Part shown: piece after piece, positions 1-8,568 of the stretch
How the letters are laid out: the number at the start of each line of letters is the position of its first letter
Position numbering within the stretch: the stretch's first letter is position 1
Translations under genes and position numbers: made by a program
The notes under the pieces: generated by a model
Told to the model about the DNA's origin: nothing
Database searches by the model: none
Seen by the model: only the letters and a program-made list of their open reading frames with translations
NCBI RefSeq assembly: GCF_900475285.1
Contig: NZ_LS483370.1
Location: forward strand, 2,060,001-2,124,000
Source: Pseudomonas taetrolens
GTDB taxonomy: Bacteria > Pseudomonadota > Gammaproteobacteria > Pseudomonadales > Pseudomonadaceae
Length of the DNA: 64,000 bases
Direction of reading: 5' to 3'

Positions 1-420
1 GTAGGGTTGGGCGCAAACCGAACGACCACCTTTGGCGAAACCTTCGCTCGTGTGGAAGTCAGGCATCCTGCTGCCGGAAAAAAACTGAACTTCTGTGCGA
101 TGCTGAAAAAACTCGACCATCTTTGGACCCTGTTCAAGGAAGGCCTCTACCCGAGGGTCGAGCACATCGCAGTGCAGTTCGTTGCGCAGATACGTTCGAG
201 ATTGCTCGAGCTCTTCAACTATCCCTTCGGTTACCGCCAGCGGGTTTCGGGGGATCCATAACCAGCCGCCCGACCAAGCGCTGGTGCCTCCGAGTACGGG
301 CTCTTTTTCAACCACAATCACATCAAGACCGAGTTCGGCGGCGGTGACTGCCGTTGCCAGGCCTGAGGCACCAGAACCCACTACCAGGACATCACACTGC
401 ATGTATTCATTGTTGTGCAT
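1..420 (-). CDS. FAD-dependent oxidoreductase (KstD/fumarate-reductase type), N-terminal 140 residues, cut by the window edge
   Basis: Only the first 140 codons lie in the window; the frame is open to base 1. The start MHNNEYMQCDVLVVGSGASG gives a Rossmann FAD-binding loop GSGASG (about residues 15-20), followed by the ribose-binding acid in VVEKE and the GGTSAWSGG segment typical of the succinate dehydrogenase/fumarate reductase/3-ketosteroid dehydrogenase flavoprotein family. Its start lies 5 nt after the stop of the MFS gene, so it is the fifth gene of a leftward operon. A second, complete flavoprotein of the same family lies upstream in that operon. A T7 run early in the gene looks like a frameshift hazard but keeps the frame. 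A ring desaturase is likely; the substrate is unknown. Confidence 0.85.
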   Translation of the reverse strand, partial: MHNNEYMQCDVLVVGSGASGLATAVTAAELGLDVIVVEKEPVLGGTSAWSGGWLWIPRNPLAVTEGIVEELEQSRTYLRNELHCDVLDPRVEAFLEQGPKMVEFFQHRTEVQFFSGSRMPDFHTSEGFAKGGRSVCAQPY

Positions 421-425
421 GGGGA

Positions 426-1784
426 TTACCGAGTGAGAGTGTGGGGTTGGGCCAGGCTGGCGGGAGAGGTCAGGCAGCCCTTGAGGAACACCGCGATACC
501 GGCGATCAGGGCCGGTACCGCCAGAGCCGAGAAGACGGTTGCGAATGTCCATCCGGCACTGAGCATATGAGCCCCGGCGAAGCCGCTGGCTATGGAACCG
601 AGCCCTCCTATGCCACGCATCCAGCTGACGCCTGTGGCACGAGCTTGTGTGGGGTAGAAGTTGGCTGCTAGCGCATACATACAAGCATTGGCACCGTTCA
701 TGCAAAACCCGGCTGCCGCCGCCAGCAGGGCAAATAGGGCAAAGCCGTGGCTGGCGGTACCGATCAGGTAAATAGCTAGTCCTCCCAGAAGGTAAGCGAT
801 GGCCAGGGTGCGGTGCGGGTTGCTACGGTCAATGAACCACCCGAGAAACAGGGAGCCGAAGGTCCCGCCAAACTGGAACAGGGCTGTGATCAGCGCGGCG
901 TTGCTGACACTCAGGCCATTGTTTTTAATCAGCGTGGGCAACCAGCTCCCGAGTAGGTAGACCAGAAACAGCCCCATGAAATAGGTCAACCATAGCAGCA
1001 GGGTTCCAGAGAAAAACCCCTTGGAGAGTATCCGGCTGACCGGGCTGGAGAGAGGGTGCTCTACCTCGTCAGCAGTGAAACGTGTGTGCTCGTTCGAGAT
1101 ACCTGGTGCCAAACGCTGCACGATCCGGGCACTGCGTTGGCGGTGGTGCGCGGGGCGCCGGGCAACGAGCCAGCGTAAAGATTCCGGTACGCTGACGATT
1201 AACAGAGGCAATGCCAGCAGAGGCAACAGTCCTCCCACCAGCAGCACGCTTTGCCAGCCGAAAAGAGGAATCATGAATGCCGAGATGAATCCACCGGCTG
1301 CAGCGCCGAAAGTGAAACCGCTCAGCACGACGGTTATCAGTATCGAGCGCTGATGGAGCGGTGTGTACTCACTGACAATGGTGCTGGCATTGGGCATGGC
1401 CGCACCCAGCCCAAGACCGGCCAGCAGCCGCAGGATGACCATCCACTCGAGGTTTGGGGCGAAGGCCGAGGCGAGCGTGAGGGTACCGAAAAATGCCACA
1501 GCGCTGATCAGTACCGGTTTGCGCCCCAGCCGGTCAGCCAATGGGCCGGCAATCAGGGCTCCCATAGCCACCCCTATCAATGCAGCGCTCATGACCGGGC
1601 CCAGGCTGAGTGTGCTGACGGCCCATTCGCGGATCAGCTCGGGGGCGATGAAGCCCATGATGGCAGTATCGAAACCATCCAGTGCAATGACTAGGAAACA
1701 TAGCATCACCATTCGCCATTGCAGACGACTCATGGGTTGAGTGTTGATGAATTGGTCGACATTGATCGACAGCAAGGCGCTCAT
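426..1784 (-). CDS. MFS transporter, aromatic acid:H+ symporter (AAHS) type
   Basis: Inner-membrane proton symporter of about 452 residues with some 12 membrane segments. The early motif LDGFDTAIMGFIAPEL is the LDGFD signature of the AAHS family (PcaK/BenK relatives), and AGPLADRLGRKPVL is the MFS loop 2-3 motif. The longest frame begins at 1796, but a GGAGG overlaps that ATG and sits 6 nt before the next in-frame ATG, so I place the start at 1784 (MSALLSINVDQF). It lies between a NIPSNAP gene and a flavoprotein gene and probably imports the carboxylated ring compound that the operon degrades. The family is secure; the substrate is inferred. Confidence 0.9.
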   Translation of the reverse strand: MSALLSINVDQFINTQPMSRLQWRMVMLCFLVIALDGFDTAIMGFIAPELIREWAVSTLSLGPVMSAALIGVAMGALIAGPLADRLGRKPVLISAVAFFGTLTLASAFAPNLEWMVILRLLAGLGLGAAMPNASTIVSEYTPLHQRSILITVVLSGFTFGAAAGGFISAFMIPLFGWQSVLLVGGLLPLLALPLLIVSVPESLRWLVARRPAHHRQRSARIVQRLAPGISNEHTRFTADEVEHPLSSPVSRILSKGFFSGTLLLWLTYFMGLFLVYLLGSWLPTLIKNNGLSVSNAALITALFQFGGTFGSLFLGWFIDRSNPHRTLAIAYLLGGLAIYLIGTASHGFALFALLAAAAGFCMNGANACMYALAANFYPTQARATGVSWMRGIGGLGSIASGFAGAHMLSAGWTFATVFSALAVPALIAGIAVFLKGCLTSPASLAQPHTLTR

Positions 1785-1857
1785 GGCGGCCTCCATTTAT
1801 TATTTTTATGAGTGCTGGATTGGCCGCTCCCGGGCAGAAGCGGCTTCGGATACGGGG

Positions 1858-2178
1858 TTATTTCAGCGGTGAAAAGTCAGTCGGTCGCAGCAGTTTCGAG
1901 TGCAGGCTTACGATGGCATCCAGCTCTTTGTTCTGCCGTGAGAAAGCCTGCCAGCGCGGGTCGGCCGCCATGGCTGTTCGTCGGGCAATGCGGTCATCGA
2001 GGCTGGCATAGGCCCAGATGTGTACCACTTGATTGGCTTCACCAAATTCGGTGCTGAAGAAGCCGATCAGGTTTCCCAGGTACTCTTCCTGGACGGGCAG
2101 TGCGGCACTTTTATACAGGGCCAGCCAGTCACCCAGCTTGGTGGGCTTAAGCGTGTAGGTGCGTAGTTCGTAGTACAT
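1858..2178 (-). CDS. NIPSNAP family protein
   Basis: A 106-residue protein starting MYYELRTYTLKPTKLGDWL, the usual opening of bacterial NIPSNAP proteins, which form dimeric alpha/beta barrels. Its start overlaps the end of the upstream flavoprotein gene by 32 nt. GGAGAG lies 5 nt before the ATG at 2178, which rules out the longer frame starting at 2274. The biochemical role of bacterial NIPSNAP proteins is not established; they often accompany ring-degradation enzymes. Another small dimeric-barrel protein occurs in the second AroE-like block at 18.9 kb. Confidence 0.85.
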   Translation of the reverse strand: MYYELRTYTLKPTKLGDWLALYKSAALPVQEEYLGNLIGFFSTEFGEANQVVHIWAYASLDDRIARRTAMAADPRWQAFSRQNKELDAIVSLHSKLLRPTDFSPLK

Positions 2179-3925
2179 GGTTCTCTCCAGTGTGGGATTG
2201 GGGGGAAGCGGTTTCATCGAGCTGATGGGCGATATGGCTCGCCGCCAGGTAGCCAAACGTGATGCCGGGGCCAAGGGTGATACCGGGGCCAGGGTAGGTG
2301 CCGTTCATGATCGAGTTCATTTCATTGCCGGCGGCGTAGAGCCCGGGAATAGGAGCTCCGTGTCGATTCAGTACGTTGGCCTGGCCGTTGGTGACCAGCC
2401 CCCGGGCTGAACCGAGATCACCGGTGAATAGCCGGATGGCGTAGTAGGGGGCTTTGGACAGCGGTCTAAGACATGGATTGGGGTGGTGTAAAGGGTCACC
2501 CATATATCGGTTGTAGGCGGTGCTGCCTTTGCCGAATTGACGGTCTACGCCTTGTTCTGCGTCGGCGTTGTACTGCCGCAGGGTCTGTTGCAGATTGACG
2601 CTATCAATGCCGGTGATGTGGGCCAGTTCGGTCAGGCTGTCGGCGCGTAGCAGGTAACCGGCCTCGATCAGCGCCTGGTTGTCGACGGGCCGGGGGCGTG
2701 CCAGGCCCAAACCGTATGTGTTCAGAGCATGGGCATCGCAGATCAGCCAGCAGGGCGCATTGGCACCGCCGTTGGCAAACATGGCTTCGACGAAGCAGTG
2801 ATAGGAGTCGGACTCATTGACGAAGCGCCGGCCGTAGAGGTTAACTGCGATCACCCCGGGCTTGGCTCGGTCGGTCACAAGGTGCGGGAACCGTTCCAGG
2901 CTGCCGTCGGCCTTGCGCAGTACTGAGACCGGCGCCCAAAAGAAGTTTGCTGCGAGGTTTTCGCCAATTGCCGCGTTGACTGACGCGGCAAGTTGCTGTC
3001 CGTCACCCATGTTGCCGGGTGGCGACATGGTCCAGTGTTCCGAAGCGGTGGCCGGTCGCTGTTCTGCGGCCTGCGGGCTGGCCGCAAAGCCACCCATGGC
3101 CAGTACTACGCCACCTCGAGCGAGCAGCGAATGGGTCTGGCCATGCCGAGTAACCCGGACACCGCAGACCCTGCCGTGCTCGACGAGCAGCGACTCAGGC
3201 GTTGTCTCCAGCCACAGATCTACACCGTTGGCCAATGCAGTGCTGGCCAATCGGGCAATGAGTGCATTGCCCACGGTCAAGCGTGTGCCACGTGGATGGC
3301 CGAGGCGATCGAACGCATAACGACCCATCAGTTTCAGGCAGTGCCAGAAGGACTTTGACGAGCGCTTGATACTGAGAAAGTGCTGGATATCGACACGATT
3401 GACCATCATGCCACCAAACAACAGCATGCCGTCAGGCGGGCGTTTCAGATCCTTGAAATGCTCGCCCAGTCGACGTCCGTCGTACTCGTCGATTTCAAGC
3501 GCGCGGCCGGTCAGCGTTCCGCCGGGCAGATCCGGGTAGTAGTCAGGCGACAGGGGACGCAAGCTGTACTTGAGCTCACTGTGAGCTTCCAGGTAACGCA
3601 GGGCTTCACGTCCTTGTTGGATAAACGCTTCGATCAATTCCGGGTTGTAGCCGGCACCGATAACTTCCTGCAGATAAAGGCGCATCTGCTCGGGGGGGAG
3701 GTGAAGCCCTGCTGCGCGGGCCTGGTCGGTATCGTGCAACCATACGGCGCCACCGGAAATGGCCGAAGTGCCGCCGAAGGTCTCGGTTTTTTCCACCAGC
3801 AGGACCTTGAGACCTCGGCTGCTGGCGGTCACTGCCGCCGCGAAACCTGCGGCACCGCTGCCCAGGACGATTACATCGTATCCCGGACTGGCATTTTTCA
3901 AAGAGGAGGGAAGGGTCGTGTTCAT
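2147..3925 (-). CDS. FAD-dependent oxidoreductase (3-ketosteroid dehydrogenase/fumarate reductase-like)
   Basis: 592 residues. The FAD loop GSGAAG lies at residues 22-27, the ribose-binding Glu in VEK at about 45, and GGTSAISGG at 51-59. The C-terminal part has the usual second FAD contact (GLYAAGNEMNSIMNGTYPGP, then GITLGPGITFGYLAA). Length and architecture fit KstD-like or fumarate-reductase-like flavoproteins that add or remove a C-C double bond next to a keto or carboxyl group. It starts 33 nt after the AroE-like gene and overlaps the NIPSNAP gene. With a second flavoprotein in the operon, stepwise ring desaturation is plausible, as known for 4-oxocyclohexanecarboxylate aromatisation. The substrate is inference. 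Confidence 0.87.
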   Translation of the reverse strand: MNTTLPSSLKNASPGYDVIVLGSGAAGFAAAVTASSRGLKVLLVEKTETFGGTSAISGGAVWLHDTDQARAAGLHLPPEQMRLYLQEVIGAGYNPELIEAFIQQGREALRYLEAHSELKYSLRPLSPDYYPDLPGGTLTGRALEIDEYDGRRLGEHFKDLKRPPDGMLLFGGMMVNRVDIQHFLSIKRSSKSFWHCLKLMGRYAFDRLGHPRGTRLTVGNALIARLASTALANGVDLWLETTPESLLVEHGRVCGVRVTRHGQTHSLLARGGVVLAMGGFAASPQAAEQRPATASEHWTMSPPGNMGDGQQLAASVNAAIGENLAANFFWAPVSVLRKADGSLERFPHLVTDRAKPGVIAVNLYGRRFVNESDSYHCFVEAMFANGGANAPCWLICDAHALNTYGLGLARPRPVDNQALIEAGYLLRADSLTELAHITGIDSVNLQQTLRQYNADAEQGVDRQFGKGSTAYNRYMGDPLHHPNPCLRPLSKAPYYAIRLFTGDLGSARGLVTNGQANVLNRHGAPIPGLYAAGNEMNSIMNGTYPGPGITLGPGITFGYLAASHIAHQLDETASPQSHTGENHVLRTTHLHA

Positions 3926-3958
3926 TGTCTATCGCCTGTTTAAGACATGGCCGGAGGC

Positions 3959-4774
3959 TCAGATTTCCAGTGGAGTCACGCCCATGAAATGACCGAGGTT
4001 GCCTAGTTGGGCCAAGGCCATCTCCGGACCAGTCTGAATCGGGCAGCCCATGCGTTGAGCGAAGGCAAGAAACGGTGTGATGGAGGGAGAGGTCACTACA
4101 TCAGCCACCAGCGTCGTGGCGCTCAGGGTTTCCATCAGGTCGCCCGGAAGCGGCATGGGGCCGTTATCTGTGGCGCCCATGCCGACTGGTGAAGCGTTGA
4201 CCACCAGGTCGAAGTGGGCCAGCGTGATCGGGTAGGTGCCGATGACAACTTTGGGAAAGGCGTCACGCAGCAGATCTTCGAGTGCCTTGACGCGCTCCTG
4301 GCTGAGGTCGCTTATAACGATATGGCTGGCCCCGGCCTGGCACAGCGAATAAGCAATCGCGCTGCCGACGCCACCGGTACCAATCAACATCACTTGTGTG
4401 TCGCGGGCATTGAAACCCTGCTGGCGTGCGGCATTGAGAAAACCTTCGCCGTCCACGATGTCACCCACCAGACGCCCATCGGCCTCGCGACGGATTACAT
4501 TGATCGAGCGCAGGGCATTCGAACGTTCGCTGAGGAGGTCAAGGCGGCTGGCGAGCAGTTGTTTGTAAGGGACAGTGACCACGCAACCGCGCAGGTTCTG
4601 CCACCCGCGCAGGGTCCGGATGAAGTCATCCAGCACGTCCTGCTGCAGATCAATGGCGAGCATGGCGATATTGGGCTGGTGCTCGGCGAACCAGCGGTTG
4701 AAGTTTTCCGGTGACTTCACCTGTGCAATGGGTGAGCCGACGATGGCGACCAGTTCAGTCGAACCTTGAATCAT
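3959..4774 (-). CDS. Shikimate dehydrogenase-like (AroE-family) oxidoreductase
   Basis: 271 residues from the ATG at 4774, which has GGAG 8 nt upstream; a longer frame to 4897 would run through the operator region. The fold signs are clear: catalytic Lys71 in VTVPYK, Asn92, Asp108 (IVDG) and the nucleotide loop GTGGVGSA at 132-139. Two shikimate contacts of true AroE differ: the HSxSP motif is QVKSP (Ser14 equivalent is Val19) and NTDG is IVDG. This points to a catabolic AroE-like subgroup (RifI/Ael1/SdhL type) acting on another hydroxylated ring acid. It is the first gene of the leftward operon, divergent from the IclR gene. Confidence 0.88.
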   Translation of the reverse strand: MIQGSTELVAIVGSPIAQVKSPENFNRWFAEHQPNIAMLAIDLQQDVLDDFIRTLRGWQNLRGCVVTVPYKQLLASRLDLLSERSNALRSINVIRREADGRLVGDIVDGEGFLNAARQQGFNARDTQVMLIGTGGVGSAIAYSLCQAGASHIVISDLSQERVKALEDLLRDAFPKVVIGTYPITLAHFDLVVNASPVGMGATDNGPMPLPGDLMETLSATTLVADVVTSPSITPFLAFAQRMGCPIQTGPEMALAQLGNLGHFMGVTPLEI

Positions 4775-4866
4775 GTGGAGCTCCCGCTTATTGGCTGTGT
4801 TGTGGGCTGATACTGCAAGCGGGGGACTTGGCCGGGCAATGAAACAGAAAGGGGAAGTTGTTGATA

Positions 4867-4885
4867 ATCGCACTGGCAGTGCGAT
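4867..4885. promoter_or_regulatory. Probable IclR operator between the divergent AroE-like and IclR genes
   Basis: A perfect inverted repeat, ATCGCACTG-G-CAGTGCGAT (9-bp arms, 1-nt centre). It is flanked by a direct repeat GATAATCGCA at 4863-4872 and 4883-4892, so the element repeats with a 20-bp period. It lies between the leftward operon start (4774) and the regulator start (about 4921). IclR proteins bind such dyads in divergent promoters; that this protein binds here is inferred from position. Confidence 0.7.
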
Positions 4886-4920
4886 AATCGCATTCATTTG
4901 TCGATAAAGTGCCAGAACCT

Positions 4921-5694
4921 ATGAAGCAGCCGACTATTCACTCACGAGACTTGATCGTAGGTTTGCAAAAGGGGCTGGCGCTGTTGCAGGTTTTTTCTCA
5001 GGAGCACCCTCGGCTGAGCGTGCCGGAGGCGGCGAGGTTGACCAGCATGACTCAAAGTGCTGCCCGGCGGTTTCTGCTGACGCTGGTGCATGATGACTTT
5101 GTGCAGACAGATGGCCGTTATTACTGGCTCACTGCCAGGGCTTTGCGCATTGGTCAGGCATATGTTGATTCTGCAGTATTGCCGCGGATGTTGCGCCCGA
5201 TCGTCGAGCAGGTGGCACGGACTACACAGGAGCATGTCTCAGTGGGCGTTCGTGACGGAGATGACATTGTGCATATCGTGCGCAGTCGTTACAGCCATAT
5301 CACTTCGATGTCTATCCGGCCCGGCTCACGAGTACCCATGTATTGCACGGGTAGCGGTCGACTCTGGCTGGCGAGCCTGTCAGCAGAGGCGCTCGATGCG
5401 TATTTTTCACGGAATACGCCACGAGCGATTACGCCTTACACCCTCACGGATGCAGCGCAGATCCGTCATGAGATAGTCGTTTCGGCCGAGCGTGGTTATG
5501 CAGTGGTGGATCAGGAGTTTGAAGTCGGCATGCGGGTGTTGAGTGTGCCGCTGATCAATCGGGAAGGACAGCTTCAGGCGAGCTTGACTCTCACCACACA
5601 TGCCTCGCGCATGACCATAACTGAGATGCGTGAACGTTATCTTTCAGCCCTGTATGAAGGTCAGGCGTTGCTGAGACCGATCATGACACTCTGA
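4921..5694 (+). CDS. IclR family transcriptional regulator (PcaR/PobR-like)
   Basis: About 257 residues. An N-terminal winged helix (KGLALLQVFSQEHPRLSVPEAARLTS...SAARRFLLTL, residues 15-65) is followed by the IclR effector domain with GSRVPMYCTGSGRLWLASL and MRVLSVPLINREGQL. A GTG at 4909 is in frame, but the ATG at 4921 gives the usual family length; neither has a strong ribosome site. It faces the AroE-like operon and probably controls it through the palindrome at 4867-4885, responding to a ring-acid effector. The family is secure; repression versus activation cannot be told. Confidence 0.88.
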   Translation: MKQPTIHSRDLIVGLQKGLALLQVFSQEHPRLSVPEAARLTSMTQSAARRFLLTLVHDDFVQTDGRYYWLTARALRIGQAYVDSAVLPRMLRPIVEQVARTTQEHVSVGVRDGDDIVHIVRSRYSHITSMSIRPGSRVPMYCTGSGRLWLASLSAEALDAYFSRNTPRAITPYTLTDAAQIRHEIVVSAERGYAVVDQEFEVGMRVLSVPLINREGQLQASLTLTTHASRMTITEMRERYLSALYEGQALLRPIMTL

Positions 5695-5725
5695 GCTTCA
5701 GCGCCAGCTTGGTACGAGGCTCGGC

Positions 5726-5755
5726 CTGACGGTTCAAGCACGGTTGAACCGTCAG
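5726..5755. terminator. Bidirectional hairpin between convergent genes
   Basis: Perfect 12-bp stem CTGACGGTTCAA / TTGAACCGTCAG with a 6-nt loop, between the IclR stop (5694) and the permease stop (5764). There is no clear T run on either side, so efficiency is uncertain. Confidence 0.6.
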
Positions 5756-5763
5756 CCATTTGA

Positions 5764-6629
5764 TCAGCGCTGCATTCCCCAGCGCTTTACGGTCACTCGC
5801 TCCAGCGTATCGAACACCAGGTTTTCAACCAGCAAACCAATAATGATCACCACGGCCAGCCCGGCAAAGACCTTGTCGGTGTACAGCTCATTGCGGTTCT
5901 GGAAGATGTACCAGCCCAGCCCCCCTTGCCGCTGGTCGCACCGAACACCAGTTCGGCGGCGATCAGGGTGCGCCAGGCGAATGCCCAGCCTATTTTCAGT
6001 CCGGCAAGGATAGAGGGCAGTGCGGCGGGAATCAGGATGAACAGCACGAAACGAATGCCTTTCAAACCGTAGTTACGCCCGGCCATGCGCAGGGTTTCCG
6101 AGACGCCGCGAAAGCCTGCGTAGGTGTTCAAGGCCAGGGCCCAAAGCACCGAATGCACCAGTACGAAAATCAGGCTGTTCTGGCCCAGGCCGAACCACAG
6201 CAGGGCCAGTGGCAGCAGTGCGATCGCCGGCAACGGGTTGAACATTGAGGTCAGGGTGCTCAGCAGGTCGCGACCAAACTGGGTCGAGACCGCCAGGGTG
6301 GTCAAGGCGAACGCCAGGGCGATGCCGATCAGGTAACCCTTGAGCAGCACCACCAGCGAAATCCCCACCTTGTCGAAAAGCTCGCCACTGAGCAGCCCGT
6401 CGTACAGGGCGCTGGCGGTTTGCATGAAACCGGGTAGCAGCAGGTCGTTATTCTGATAGCGGGCGACCAGTTCCCAGAGGACCGCCAGCAGAATCAGGAT
6501 CAGGCTTTTGCGTAACCAACCTTGCTGCCACAGGCGTTGTGCCAGGGGGAGTTCTCGTTCCAGCGGAACGGCCAGGAGCGGCTCAAGCACCACTTCGTAT
6601 TCCTGGCGTGCAGAGGATGAATGGCTCAT
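5764..6629 (-). pseudogene. ABC transporter permease (SsuC/TauC type), frameshifted near its C-terminus
   Basis: Inner-membrane permease of a sulfonate/nitrate/taurine-type importer (BPD_transp_1). The frame from 6629 (MSHSSSARQEYE, GGAGAAG upstream) is normal through the EAA-like loop IPAALPSILAGLKIGWAFAW and AELVFGATSGKGG. At a run of six C on the + strand (5920-5925) it slips, giving an unrelated tail that stops at 5847. One extra base restores GLGWYIFQNRNELYT through to VKRWGMQR and a stop at 5764, giving a normal 288 residues. This is either a real loss or slippage mutation or a homopolymer sequencing error. It overlaps no other gene and follows the ATPase gene. Confidence 0.85.
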
Positions 6630-6646
6630 CGGGTGCTTCTCCATGC

Positions 6647-7507
6647 TTAATAGGCGATGCGGATATCGGCGAAATCCAGTTCTGGCTCGGTGTCCTGAAC
6701 CTGTCCCTCATCAAACAACAGCTGATGGATGCGCCGCGCCGACTGCTGGAATTCAACGCCTGCAAGGCTGTGCAAACCGTACTGATGACTGTGGATCTCG
6801 GCCCGTACCCGCCCCGGATGCGGCGACAGCAGCAAGATCCGGTTACCGATTACCAGGGCCTCTTCGATGGAGTGCGTGACAAACAGCAGGGTGAAACGGA
6901 CTTCTTCCCAGAGCAGCAGCAATTCCTCCTGCATCTTGCGTCGGGTCAGGGCGTCGAGGGCCGCAAAGGGTTCGTCCATCAACAGGATCTTGGGTTGCAT
7001 GGCCAACGCCCGGGCAATCGCCACGCGAGCCTTCATGCCCCCGGACAGCGTATGCGGGTAGGCATCTGCAAACGCGGCCAGGCCGACTTTATCCAGATAG
7101 TGCAGTGCTCGCTCCTCGGCTTCGCGACGCTTAAGGGTTTTTGAGGCGAGCAACGGGAACATGACGTTCTGCTTGACGGTCTTCCAGGGCGGCAACTGAT
7201 CGAACTCCTGAAACACCACGATCCGGTCCGGCCCTGGCGCGGCGACCGTTTGCCCTTGCAGTCGGATCTGCCCTTCGCAGGGCTGGATAAACCCGGCCAC
7301 GGCCTTGAGCAATGTCGATTTACCGCAGCCAGAAGGGCCGAGCAGTACAAAACGGTCACCCGGATCCACCTCGAAACTGACCCGGTGAGTGGCCCGGACC
7401 ACGCGCTGCGCCGTTCGGTATTCGAGGCTGACCTGGTCAACCGACAGCAGGGCCGGAGCGGTTGCGATGGGGTTGCTGGCCGCGTGGCCTTGCACATGCG
7501 CGTTCAT
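6647..7507 (-). CDS. ABC transporter ATP-binding protein (SsuB/TauB type)
   Basis: 286 residues; energises the adjacent importer at the inner membrane. Walker A is GPSGCGKST (about residues 58-66), the Q-loop lies in VVFQEFDQLPPW, the signature is LSGGM, Walker B is ILLMDEP and the switch His is in VTHSIEEA. The QEFDQLPPWKTV segment is typical of the nitrate/sulfonate/taurine ATPase group. The tail of about 35 residues beyond the usual end is unremarkable. It lies between the binding-protein and permease genes. Sulfonate, taurine or a related sulfur compound is likely because of the linked TauD-like enzyme, but this is not proven by sequence. Confidence 0.93.
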   Translation of the reverse strand: MNAHVQGHAASNPIATAPALLSVDQVSLEYRTAQRVVRATHRVSFEVDPGDRFVLLGPSGCGKSTLLKAVAGFIQPCEGQIRLQGQTVAAPGPDRIVVFQEFDQLPPWKTVKQNVMFPLLASKTLKRREAEERALHYLDKVGLAAFADAYPHTLSGGMKARVAIARALAMQPKILLMDEPFAALDALTRRKMQEELLLLWEEVRFTLLFVTHSIEEALVIGNRILLLSPHPGRVRAEIHSHQYGLHSLAGVEFQQSARRIHQLLFDEGQVQDTEPELDFADIRIAY

Positions 7508-7513
7508 GTTCTG

Positions 7514-8533
7514 TCAGCTCCCTTGCAACGGTTTTGCATCCTGGAAGAAGTAGTCTTTCCAGGATTCAGGTTTGTGTTTAATGGCACCCACGCGATAAAG
7601 AAATTCGGCCAGGGGATAGGTGTTTTTTGGCGTGACGCTGAATTCGAATTGCGGGTTGTCGATGATTTTCAGTAAGTCGGCGCGGTCGATTTTGGCCTTG
7701 GTGACCCGGATGTAAGTGTCCGCCGCCGCGCCTTTGTCGTTCTGTGCAAACGTGGCAGCTTCCGTCAGGGCATCAACGAAGGCTTTATAGGTTTTCGGGT
7801 TCTCGTTGCGAAATTTCTCGGTCGCGAACAGCACAGTGGGCGAGTTTGGTCCCAGCAGGTCGTAGGTATTGAGTACGACATGCACATTCGGGTTTTTCAG
7901 CGCCTGATCCTGGAACGGCGGGTTGGAAAAATGCCCGGTCAATTCGGTGCCGCCGGCGATCAATGCGGCGGTAGCATCCGGGTGCGGGACGGCGAGGGTG
8001 TATTTGTCGAGACGGTTGAAATCCTTGTCTCCCCATTGTTTGGCCGCGGCGTACTGCAGGAAGCGCGATTGCACGGAAACGCCGACGGCGGGCACGGCTA
8101 TGCGGTCTTTCTCAGTAAAGTCAGCGATGGTTTTGACCTTGGGGTTATTGCTCACCAGGTAGTACGGGAAATTTCCCAGAGACGCCACGGCCTTGACGTT
8201 CTGTTTGCCGCGGGTGCGGTCCCAGATGGTCAGCAGCGGGCCAACCCCGGCGCCCGCGATATCAATCGAGCCTGAGAGCAGCGCATCGTTGACGGCTGCA
8301 CCGCCGGACAGTTGCGTCCAGTCGACCTTGATGTCGATACCTTCTTCCTTGCCATATTTTTCGATCAGATGCTGATCGCGCACCACATTGAGCAGCAGGT
8401 AAACGATCCCGAACTGTTCGGCGATGCGGATCTCACCCTCGGCTTGGGCCATGCCGGGGGCAAACAGGCTGCTGGTGAGCAGGCTGAGGCCCAGGCCGAT
8501 ACGGGTTGCCACAGCGTTAATGCGTTTGGACAT
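7514..8533 (-). CDS. ABC transporter periplasmic substrate-binding protein (SsuA/TauA-like)
   Basis: 339 residues from the ATG at 8533, which has AGGAG 7 nt upstream; the longer frame to 8632 is rejected. A signal peptide MSKRINAVATRIGLGLSLLT ending GMAQA is followed by EIRIAEQFGIVYLLLNVVRD and KVDWTQLSGGAAVNDALLSGSIDIAGAGVGPLLTIWD, the NMT1/SsuA-like binding fold with its small polar pocket segments. It collects the ligand in the periplasm for the ATPase and permease encoded downstream. Nitrate, sulfonate and taurine binders are hard to separate by eye; the dioxygenase next door favours a sulfonate-like ligand. Confidence 0.9.
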   Translation of the reverse strand: MSKRINAVATRIGLGLSLLTSSLFAPGMAQAEGEIRIAEQFGIVYLLLNVVRDQHLIEKYGKEEGIDIKVDWTQLSGGAAVNDALLSGSIDIAGAGVGPLLTIWDRTRGKQNVKAVASLGNFPYYLVSNNPKVKTIADFTEKDRIAVPAVGVSVQSRFLQYAAAKQWGDKDFNRLDKYTLAVPHPDATAALIAGGTELTGHFSNPPFQDQALKNPNVHVVLNTYDLLGPNSPTVLFATEKFRNENPKTYKAFVDALTEAATFAQNDKGAAADTYIRVTKAKIDRADLLKIIDNPQFEFSVTPKNTYPLAEFLYRVGAIKHKPESWKDYFFQDAKPLQGS

Positions 8534-8568
8534 GTGAGTGCTCCTGGTCATGGACATGACGTGGCCGA

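Noticed and set aside
71..95. Apparent frameshift in the left-edge flavoprotein near a T7 run (minus strand).
   Set aside because: Counting the run as seven bases keeps the frame: VQFFSGSRMPDFH continues into GFAKGGRSVCAQPY, a normal family segment.
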